From contig JAFYER010000013.1 of the NCBI GenBank assembly GCA_017544165.1, positions 1 to 37,247 of the forward strand: a DNA stretch of 37,247 bases, written 5' to 3'. The notes under the pieces were generated by a model. That model saw nothing but the letters and a program-made list of their open reading frames with translations. It made no database searches and was not told where the DNA came from. Shown here piece after piece: positions 1 through 6,071 of this stretch; the stretch's first letter is position 1; every line of letters begins with the position of its first letter. Source of the stretch: Bacilli bacterium (lineage in GTDB: Bacteria; Bacillota_I; Bacilli_A; RF39; UBA660). A program made the translations under genes and the position numbers.

Positions 1-107
1 CTTGGTTTGAAATGGACTTTGATGAGCAAAGAAGAATTATTGAACATTTAATCGACAAAGTTATAGTAAATGATAATGAAATCAATATCTACTATAACAT
101 TTATTAA
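1..107 (+). CDS. Serine site-specific recombinase, C-terminal end only (partial)
   Basis: An open frame enters from the left edge, in phase from position 3, and stops at 105-107, giving about 34 residues. The residues DEQRRIIEHLIDKVIV followed by an alternating DNEINIYY strand are typical of the extreme C-terminus of large serine recombinases, where a coiled-coil helix leads into a final beta strand. No catalytic part is visible. The stop lies about 30 bases before the point where the neighbouring permease gene loses family resemblance, so the gene probably sits at the right end of an integrated element. Confidence rests on a short but characteristic tail; the rest lies outside the window. 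Confidence 0.6.
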   Translation, partial: WFEMDFDEQRRIIEHLIDKVIVNDNEINIYYNIY

Positions 108-140
108 AAAATATTTTTTCTCCCACTGGGGGTAATAGTC
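108..140. mobile_element. Right edge of a first integrated element, inside the permease gene
   Basis: Read on the minus strand, the permease matches its family down to the residues SLTLIG, ending near 138. It then switches to LLPPVGEKIFF and unrelated sequence that runs antisense through the recombinase tail at 1-107. The changeover is therefore placed between the recombinase stop and about 140. The stretch contains a GC-rich partial dyad (CCCACTGGG, about 123-131) unlike the surrounding AT-rich DNA, which may be part of an attachment site. The exact crossover cannot be fixed because the other end of the element is not in the window. Confidence 0.5.
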
Positions 141-756
141 CAATTAAAGTAAGAGATATATTAAGTTTTAGACTAGTTATTATTGTTGGGTAAGCACTTG
201 GTATAACTAAGTAATGAAGCATTTGCCTTTTGCTAGCTTTAAACGTCTTAAATAGTTTAATCTTGACTTCATCGGTATTAGTAAAGCCATTGTAAATAGT
301 CGAAATATTGACAATAATATTAGTTAATAAAGCTGTAAGAATAATGCTTTTAGGATTAGCGCCTGCCATGATTATAATTATGGGCCCAAGAGCAACTTTG
401 GGAAGCGAGTTGAGGATTGTTAAAAATGGATCAAATATTTTAATCGTAATTGGAAACAAATAGAAAATAATTGCTATGCCAAAGCCTAATGATGTTCCCA
501 ATATAAATGCTATTAAACATTCTAAAACGGTTGTGAAAACATGTTTTAAAATATTATTAGTTATGATTAAATCTTTGATAGTTATTATTATTTTACTGGG
601 ACTTGAGTAAATAAAGCTGTTGATATAACCCTTACTTGATAAAAACTCCCAACTTAGAAAAAATATTATTGTTAATGATATTTGAAATAACAAAATAATT
701 CTTTTTTCCTTTTTTATATTTTTTAAAAAAGCTATTTGTTTTTCAGATTGTTTCAT
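139..756 (-). pseudogene. ABC transporter permease (SsuC/TauC type), 3' end cut off
   Basis: This is the membrane subunit of a nitrate/sulfonate/taurine-family importer. About 206 residues are family-like: a basic N-terminus, about five hydrophobic segments, and the EAA-loop region (FKTFKASKRQMLHYLVIPSA) that docks on the ATPase. After SLTLIG, where relatives continue for about 45-50 residues through the last membrane segments, the frame reads foreign codons and stops at 82-84. The start codon at 754-756 overlaps the end of the ATPase gene by 14 bases, a sign of translational coupling. The lost C-terminus should make the product non-functional unless the element to the left excises. The substrate cannot be read from this subunit. 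Confidence 0.8.
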
Positions 757-1489
757 CTAAATCACTCCATATTTTTTCATAATAATTGGCAAATTCTGGA
801 CATTTTCGTTTTTCAATTGAGTTAATGTTATTTGGGAGTTTTATATTATATTTTTTCTTAACTACAGCTGGCCTCTTTGAAAAAACATAAATAACTTGAC
901 TGAGACTAATTGCTTCACCAATATCATGGGTAATCATGATAGCTGTTTTCTTTTCTTTTTTAATTATGTTATAGACATCATCAGCAACTTTAATTCTTGA
1001 TTGATAATCAAGCGCTGAAAATGGTTCATCTAAAAGTAGTAAATCGGGTCTGGTAGCCAGCGTTCTAATTAAAGCAACCCTTTGTTTCATTCCTCCAGAT
1101 AACTCTTTTGGATATTTATTAATAAACTCGATTAATCCATATTCTTTCAAAAGATTTAAAACATATTTCTTATTTTCGTCATTATCTTTTTTTTGAATTT
1201 TTAAACCAATCATGGCATTTTCAAAAATGGTAAGATAGGGAAGTAGTGCATCTTCTTGAAGCATATAACCGATTTTTAAATTATCATTTTTTTTAATAAT
1301 CCCATTATCTTTATTTTCTAAGCCGATTATGATGTTAAAAAGAGTTGATTTTCCGCATCCAGATGAACCGATAATTGCGGTAAAGTCTCCCTCATTAATA
1401 TCAATCGATATATCTTTTAAAGCTTCTATTTCACCATTTAAAGTGTTATATGTTTTACTGATGTTTTTTACTTGTAAAATTTTATTCAT
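743..1489 (-). CDS. ABC transporter ATP-binding protein (SsuB/TauB type)
   Basis: This is the cytoplasmic ATPase subunit of the nitrate/sulfonate/taurine-type importer, 248 residues, the normal length. It is intact: Walker A GSSGCGKST at residues 41-49, Q-loop glutamine 78, signature LSGGMKQ at 130-136, Walker B LLLLDEP at 150-156 and the switch histidine at 188. Its start overlaps the stop of the substrate-binding gene by 8 bases and its end overlaps the permease start by 14, so the original operon order was binding protein, ATPase, permease. It is the only unbroken gene of the three. Substrates of this family include sulfonates, taurine, nitrate and pyrimidine precursors; nothing here decides between them. 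Confidence 0.93.
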   Translation of the reverse strand: MNKILQVKNISKTYNTLNGEIEALKDISIDINEGDFTAIIGSSGCGKSTLFNIIIGLENKDNGIIKKNDNLKIGYMLQEDALLPYLTIFENAMIGLKIQKKDNDENKKYVLNLLKEYGLIEFINKYPKELSGGMKQRVALIRTLATRPDLLLLDEPFSALDYQSRIKVADDVYNIIKKEKKTAIMITHDIGEAISLSQVIYVFSKRPAVVKKKYNIKLPNNINSIEKRKCPEFANYYEKIWSDLDETI

Positions 1490-1886
1490 AATTTTTTACT
1501 ATGTCTTTAAATGGGACATACTTGTCGAGCAAATCATTGTCAATCATGACATCTTCTAGATTCTGTAGTAATTTTTCAGAAATGATGTTGTTTGTAAGCC
1601 AAGCATCGTTTTCTTTATATCGATTAATTATTTTAGCTAAATCATTTATTGATGTATCTGGGAACTGAGGAAGAATTATTTTAGCGATAGTTTTACTATC
1701 ATTTTCTTCGGTAAACTTTAACCCCATATTAATTGCTTTAACAAAATTACGTATTATTTCATCATTTTTTTTGATAAAGCTTTTGCGAGCATAAAAAACA
1801 GTATATGGCATATCTCCAGATAGTTTTCCGATACTTGCTACAACATACCCGTATCCTTGCTTTTCAAGGGCTAGTGCATTAGGCTC
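1482..1886 (-). pseudogene. ABC substrate-binding protein, 3' part of a split gene
   Basis: This is the C-terminal 134 codons of an SsuA/TauA/NMT1-like periplasmic-type binding protein, from EPNALALEKQGYGYVV to the stop. Relatives read GDYVxLFEPxAxxLEKEGxGYVVASIG continuously; here everything before the glutamate codon at 1884-1886 has been replaced by element DNA. An open frame continues upstream into the element (to an ATG at 1943), but those residues are foreign. The remainder of the gene lies at 8793-9374. The two parts share phase across the duplicated GA dinucleotide and would rejoin to a 328-residue protein. This part has no ribosome site or signal of its own and is probably not a functional product. 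Confidence 0.9.
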
Positions 1887-1897
1887 ACTTAGTGCAA
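1866..1897. other. Left attachment junction (attL) of the 6.9-kb element
   Basis: Host gene sequence up to the TC at 1885-1886 meets element sequence starting ACTTAGTGCAA at 1887. The 11-base element arm (1887-1897) is the reverse complement, with one mismatch, of the arm at the other end (8780-8790). TC, or GA on the gene strand, is the 2-base crossover core. A GA core is the one known for TnpX/TndX-type large serine recombinases. Confidence 0.85.
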
Positions 1898-1927
1898 TAT
1901 TTTTATTATTAGCATATTTTTTATTAT

Positions 1928-2842
1928 ATGGATTTATATGCAATTAGAAAAAAATTAAATATGGGAATTAATCTATCTTCTTTGAATTTAAAAGTGACTT
2001 TTTATGCTAGGGTTTCTACAGACCACCTAGATCAGCAAAATTCATTACAAAATCAAAAAGATTATTTCACTGCATTAATCAAAAATAATAAAAACTGGCA
2101 ATATATACCCGGTTATATTGATGAGGGAATTAGTGGTACTAGCATCAAAAAAAGAGATAGTTTTTTAAAAATGATTGATGATGCTAAAACTAATAAATTT
2201 GATTTAATTGTCACTAAGGAAATATCAAGATTTTCTCGTAATACCTTAGATAGCATTAAGTATACAAGAGAGTTATTATCTTATGGCGTAGCTGTTTTGT
2301 TTATTAATGATAATATCAATACTTTACTATCTGATAGTGAGCTTCGTTTAACGATAATGGCTTCGATGGCTCAAGATGAAATAAGAAGACTATCGGAGAG
2401 AGTAAAATTTGGAATGAATCAAGCCATTAATAAAGGCACCATTTTGGGAAACGATATGTTATATGGCTACAAAAAAGATCGTAATACAGGAAATCTTTAT
2501 ATTATCCAAGATGAAGCTATAATCGTTCAAAAAATGTATTATCTTTATGGTGTTAAAAATTATTCAATTAATAAAATAGTTAATATTTTAAATAAAGAAG
2601 GATTAAAAACTAGGCAGAATAATAAATGGTGTACTTCGACAATTTCCAGAATGCTTAGAAATCCTAAATATAAAGGTTTTTATTGTGGAAGAAAATCAGA
2701 AATAATCGATTATATGACAAAGCAGCTTAGGAATAATCCTCAAAAAGAATGGGTATTATATAAAGATGAGGATAAAATACCTCCGATAATCGATGAAAAA
2801 TTATGGAATAAAGTGAATAAAAAACTAACTAAAAAATATTAA
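1928..2842 (+). CDS. Large-serine-recombinase-family protein lacking the C-terminal zinc/coiled-coil region
   Basis: This is the probable integrase of the element. The resolvase catalytic domain is intact: YARVST with nucleophile Ser30, the GISGTSIKKRDSF segment, and the arginine-rich FDLIVTKEISRFSRN motif, followed by the long E-helix. A 'Recombinase' DNA-binding domain follows at about residues 170-260 (GYKKDRNTG... RMLRNPKYKG). The protein ends at 304 residues with LWNKVNKKLTKKY. Most relatives continue 150-250 residues into a zinc ribbon and coiled coil that control integration versus excision; no CxxC pair is present. The true start is uncertain: ATG at 1928 gives a full catalytic domain, ATG at 1961 would also keep the YARVS motif, and neither has a clear ribosome site. 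Confidence 0.88.
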   Translation: MDLYAIRKKLNMGINLSSLNLKVTFYARVSTDHLDQQNSLQNQKDYFTALIKNNKNWQYIPGYIDEGISGTSIKKRDSFLKMIDDAKTNKFDLIVTKEISRFSRNTLDSIKYTRELLSYGVAVLFINDNINTLLSDSELRLTIMASMAQDEIRRLSERVKFGMNQAINKGTILGNDMLYGYKKDRNTGNLYIIQDEAIIVQKMYYLYGVKNYSINKIVNILNKEGLKTRQNNKWCTSTISRMLRNPKYKGFYCGRKSEIIDYMTKQLRNNPQKEWVLYKDEDKIPPIIDEKLWNKVNKKLTKKY

Positions 2843-2866
2843 ATGAATTAATTAGCTTATTTTTTA

Positions 2867-2895
2867 TTGTTGACTTATTGAAATTGTATTATAAT
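2867..2895 (+). promoter_or_regulatory. Promoter for the TasA/SipW-like operon
   Basis: A perfect TATAAT at 2890-2895 is preceded at 17 bases by TTGTTG (2867-2872); an overlapping TTGACT (2870-2875) gives a shorter 14-base spacer. It lies between the recombinase stop and the first surface gene and would give a 5' leader of roughly 100 bases. Confidence 0.6.
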
Positions 2896-2900
2896 TATGT

Positions 2901-2976
2901 CATAGCATAGATAGGGTATTGTTTTAGTCATGTAATATCTTTTTTAGCGAATTAGTTGCAACTAAAATATGCTATG
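2901..2976 (+). promoter_or_regulatory. Structured 5' leader with closing 9-bp stem and internal palindrome
   Basis: CATAGCATA (2901-2909) pairs perfectly with TATGCTATG (2968-2976), enclosing 58 bases. Inside, TTAGTTGCAACTAA (2952-2965) is a perfect 14-base palindrome that can form its own hairpin or bind a dimeric protein. The layout, a closing stem with a hairpin inside it placed just before a strong AGGAGGTG ribosome site, could be a cis-regulatory RNA. I do not recognise it as a known riboswitch class. Confidence 0.45.
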
Positions 2977-3005
2977 TAACAATAATAGAAATAGGAGGTG
3001 AAATA

Positions 3006-3719
3006 ATGGAAAAAGGAAATGGGGCAAGACTTCTTTCAGTATTAGCGCTTGTTATTGCGGTAGCAGGTTTATCAATCGGTTTTGCGGCCTATACAAGTAC
3101 GTTAAATATTTCAGCAAATGCTAATGTTGAAATTAATGCGACAGCTGCATGGAACGTTGGCTTTGCTTTAGCTAATGGCACTATGGGTAATACTACCGGT
3201 AGCCCATACCAAGTAGCAGGTACTGGTCCAACAAATGCGGGAACAATTGATTTATATAAGTATACAATTGCTCAAAATACAGCACCAACACTTACTAATG
3301 TAAGTGGATCAACTGTATCATATGCATTTAAGATTAAAAATGAAGGAACAATTGCAGCTGATTTAACAACACTTTCTGGTGGTGGATTAACTTGTACATA
3401 TAATTCAAATGCTGCAAGTAGAACAATTGAACAAGATCCAATTAACGTTGGCGCACAAATGACTGCTGAAAGCGGTGATGTTAATCAAGCTGATTGTAAT
3501 ACTATGTTTAATGCAACATTGACAGTCGATGGTCATACTTATGATGTAGAAACTGTTGGAACTCCAAACTATACTGGAATGACAATTGCTGCTGGTAGTA
3601 GTGTTGATGCCACTTTAACCATTTCAGCAACGGGAACTGCGCCATCAAATGGTTTACTGGGTGATTTCATTGTAACACTTGGAGCAATTACTGTTGTTTA
3701 TAGTTCAAGTACTAGCTAA
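3006..3719 (+). CDS. TasA/camelysin-like secreted fibre protein with SipW-type signal peptide
   Basis: The 237-residue protein is probably the major extracellular subunit of the cassette. Residues 1-28 form a signal peptide with a short positive N-terminus, a hydrophobic core (LLSVLALVIAVAGLSIGFAA) and then YTSTLNISANANV, the pattern of SipW-dependent TasA/CotN/camelysin proteins. The mature part is Ala/Thr/Asn/Gly-rich, beta-strand-like, with three cysteines and no anchor or sorting motif. AGGAGGTG lies 5 bases before the ATG, the strongest ribosome site of the operon, and a long hairpin follows the gene; both suggest high expression. The adjacent signal peptidase supports the assignment. 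Fibre formation is inferred from TasA homologues; the mature domain could instead be a non-polymerising surface protein. Confidence 0.75.
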   Translation: MEKGNGARLLSVLALVIAVAGLSIGFAAYTSTLNISANANVEINATAAWNVGFALANGTMGNTTGSPYQVAGTGPTNAGTIDLYKYTIAQNTAPTLTNVSGSTVSYAFKIKNEGTIAADLTTLSGGGLTCTYNSNAASRTIEQDPINVGAQMTAESGDVNQADCNTMFNATLTVDGHTYDVETVGTPNYTGMTIAAGSSVDATLTISATGTAPSNGLLGDFIVTLGAITVVYSSSTS

Positions 3720-3731
3720 AGCTAGAATAAC

Positions 3732-3759
3732 AAAGTATATTAATGATTTAATATACTTT
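3732..3759 (+). promoter_or_regulatory. 12-bp hairpin between the fibre gene and the signal peptidase gene
   Basis: AAAGTATATTAA (3732-3743) and TTAATATACTTT (3748-3759) are perfect inverted copies with a 4-base TGAT loop. No U-run follows, so it is not a standard terminator. It could protect the 3' end of the fibre mRNA or attenuate transcription, keeping the structural subunit in excess over the processing genes. Confidence 0.5.
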
Positions 3760-3787
3760 AACAAAATTATTTGGGAGAGTTGTGAGA

Positions 3788-4915
3788 ATGAAAAAGGGAT
3801 ACATTAAATTATTAACGTTTGAAATTGTTATTATCGCAATACTTTTGCTAAATAGTTTTGTACTAAGTATATTAAATAGATATATCTATATTTTGTTTTT
3901 GGCTATCATATTAGTTTTTTTTAAAATAATATTTGGTTTTGAAAAAGACCGTAATCGTTATTGGAAAAGTATCTGCTTAGAGGTTATCATTTATTTATTA
4001 ATCTTCTTTTTAGCATATTATCTTTTAGGTTTATTTACCGGTTTTTATAAAACAATTAATTATTTTAATTTTAGAAGTATTAGAGATATTCTTACTCCAA
4101 TAGTGATATTGATTATTCTTAAGGAAATACTTCGCTATATGATGCTAAAAAAATCAGAGGGCTCAAAATTATCTGTGATTATGACAACTATTTTATTTAT
4201 CATCTTTGATATTACTTTTTTTGCGGGCTCTCAGCATTTTCAAAATTTTTATGACTTTTTTGTTTTTATAGCTACGATTTTATTGCCTTATATAAGCAAA
4301 AATGTCATAGGTTCTTATATATCTATTCATGATGGTTATAAACCAACAATTTTGTTTTACTTAGTAATGGAATTATACACTTATGTGATTCCAATAATAC
4401 CAAATCCTAATCATTATATTTATTCATTAATTCATTTGCTTGTACCTTTTGCATTGTTATACCGATTATACATATTTTATAAAAGAGATCGCGATGAAAA
4501 AATTGAAAGTGCCAAGCAAAGTAAGGAGATATTAGGATTAATTCCTTGCACAATTATCATTGGTATATTGGTTTACTTTACAAGTGGTTATTTTAGATAC
4601 CATGCAATTGTTATTGGCAGTGGAAGTATGGTTCCTGCGCTTTATAAAGGTGATGTAGTACTTGTCGAAAAGAAACATAATGATATTGAAAAACTAGAGG
4701 TTGGTCAGGTAATTGCTGTCAATTATGAAAACACTATTATTGTTCATCGAATTGCTAAAAAAATAAACGTTGAAGGGCAAACAATTATATACACAAAAGG
4801 TGATGCCAACAACAATATTGATAGCTATAAAGTAACAAAAGAAATGATTTATGGGTTGGTTAATGTAAGAATACCGTATATTGGATTTTTACCTGTTTGG
4901 TTAAGAAATTTATAG
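3788..4915 (+). CDS. SipW/archaeal-ER-type signal peptidase I with polytopic N-terminal extension
   Basis: The last ~120 residues are a signal peptidase of the SipW/ER class: GSGSMVPAL with catalytic Ser280, VHRI with His320 in place of the lysine of ordinary bacterial SPases, and KGDANNNID with Asp339. It probably cleaves the SipW-type leaders of the gene before it and the 896-codon frame after it. Before this domain lie about 250 residues with roughly seven or eight hydrophobic helices, whereas SipW has about 190 residues in total. The extension may be a scaffold or assembly module. ATG at 3788 is preferred over the GTG at 3782 because the GGGAGAG ribosome site is then 11 bases away rather than 5. 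The enzyme acts at the outer face of the membrane. Confidence 0.85.
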   Translation: MKKGYIKLLTFEIVIIAILLLNSFVLSILNRYIYILFLAIILVFFKIIFGFEKDRNRYWKSICLEVIIYLLIFFLAYYLLGLFTGFYKTINYFNFRSIRDILTPIVILIILKEILRYMMLKKSEGSKLSVIMTTILFIIFDITFFAGSQHFQNFYDFFVFIATILLPYISKNVIGSYISIHDGYKPTILFYLVMELYTYVIPIIPNPNHYIYSLIHLLVPFALLYRLYIFYKRDRDEKIESAKQSKEILGLIPCTIIIGILVYFTSGYFRYHAIVIGSGSMVPALYKGDVVLVEKKHNDIEKLEVGQVIAVNYENTIIVHRIAKKINVEGQTIIYTKGDANNNIDSYKVTKEMIYGLVNVRIPYIGFLPVWLRNL

Positions 4916-4925
4916 AAGGGATAAA

Positions 4926-6062
4926 ATGGAAAAGAAAGGAAGCCAAAAAACAAAAGTCACTAATACTAGCAAAAAAAGTGTAAGTGTAAAAAAGGCTATT
5001 GTTTCTAAAAATGTTTCACCAAAAAAGAGTGTGAATGATAATTTTTGGGAACGCGTTATCGTAAACACTATTTTATTTATAGTGTTTATAGCCGGTTGTT
5101 TTTTTGCTGCCACAAAAACCATTGAAAGAAAAAAAGCTGAACCAATTACGTATTCTGACACCAATAAAATTGAATATAAAGTTTATTTAAAAGACAATGA
5201 ATTCTATAAAGATGAATTTTTAGGAATGAATAGGGCATATGTAGCCAATTTAATTGACCACATAGATATTGATTATAGTTATTTGTTTAATATACAAACC
5301 ATTACCAAGATGGGCTTTAACTATCGGATTATTGCTCAGTTGATTATTGAAAATTCGAAGGGGATTAGCTTTGTCGACGAAAAATATGTCGTTAAAGATA
5401 CGGTTAGCAAGAGTATTAATAATACCGGAACATTTGCTGTTAACGAACATGCTGTTATCGATTATGGTTATTATAATTATTTAGCTAATAAGTTTAAGAT
5501 TGAAACAGGAGTCGATATTATCAGTTATTTAAATGTTTATCTAGAGGTTGATAAAAAGACTGATGAAAGTTTGAATTATGTGATAAATGATTCTAATAAG
5601 GCTAATATTAAAATACCATTATCTGAAAGGGCTTTGGAAATTAGTTTTGATGCTAATAATTTAGAGACAACTAAAAGCATTACTCCGGCTGAGGAAGTTG
5701 TTGTAAATTATCATTATTTAGCACTGGAAATAATGTTATTTATTATATCAACAATATTTATAGTTTTAATAATTAAAGATTTAGCAACACTTATAAAGAG
5801 TAAGACAGCATATGATAAATATGTCGATAAGCTTCTTAAAAATTATGATCGTTTAATAGTCGAAACCAAAACAAAATTTGATATGTCAAATTACAATGTT
5901 ACTTCGGTTAAAAGCTTTACCGAACTTCTTGATGTCCGCGATAATTTAAAGTTACCAATAGTTTACTACAATATTATTGAACATAAAAAAGGCATTTTCT
6001 ATATTAAGAATAATAAAGATATCTTTAGTCTTATTGTCGTAGAAAAGAACGCTAATAAATAG
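4926..6062 (+). CDS. Two-helix membrane protein, DUF5305-like, partner of the signal peptidase
   Basis: The 378-residue protein has a Lys/Ser-rich cytoplasmic N-terminus (residues 1-40), a membrane helix at about 43-62, an extracellular beta-rich domain of about 200 residues, a second helix at about 265-290 and a cytoplasmic tail of about 85 residues. This architecture, the opening YKVYLKDNEFY strand, and the position directly after a SipW/ER-type signal peptidase resemble DUF5305 proteins, which occur beside such peptidases in archaea and Bacillota. The function is unknown; an assembly or anchoring factor comparable in role to TapA is a guess. It starts 10 bases after the peptidase stop and ends directly before the next gene. 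Family assignment is from memory of the pattern. Confidence 0.55.
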   Translation: MEKKGSQKTKVTNTSKKSVSVKKAIVSKNVSPKKSVNDNFWERVIVNTILFIVFIAGCFFAATKTIERKKAEPITYSDTNKIEYKVYLKDNEFYKDEFLGMNRAYVANLIDHIDIDYSYLFNIQTITKMGFNYRIIAQLIIENSKGISFVDEKYVVKDTVSKSINNTGTFAVNEHAVIDYGYYNYLANKFKIETGVDIISYLNVYLEVDKKTDESLNYVINDSNKANIKIPLSERALEISFDANNLETTKSITPAEEVVVNYHYLALEIMLFIISTIFIVLIIKDLATLIKSKTAYDKYVDKLLKNYDRLIVETKTKFDMSNYNVTSVKSFTELLDVRDNLKLPIVYYNIIEHKKGIFYIKNNKDIFSLIVVEKNANK

Positions 6063-6071
6063 GTGGTTTTT

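Noticed and set aside
2901-2976. Inverted repeats flanking a short segment near a recombinase gene, as in an invertible promoter
   Set aside because: The repeats are only 9 bp, enclose 58 bases and lie downstream of the promoter, so inversion would not reorient it; an RNA stem is simpler.
4910-5164. Minus-strand open frame of 84 codons over the start of the DUF5305-like gene
   Set aside because: It lies wholly antisense to a well-supported gene, lacks a ribosome site, and its hydrophobic composition is the mirror of a Lys-rich sense strand.
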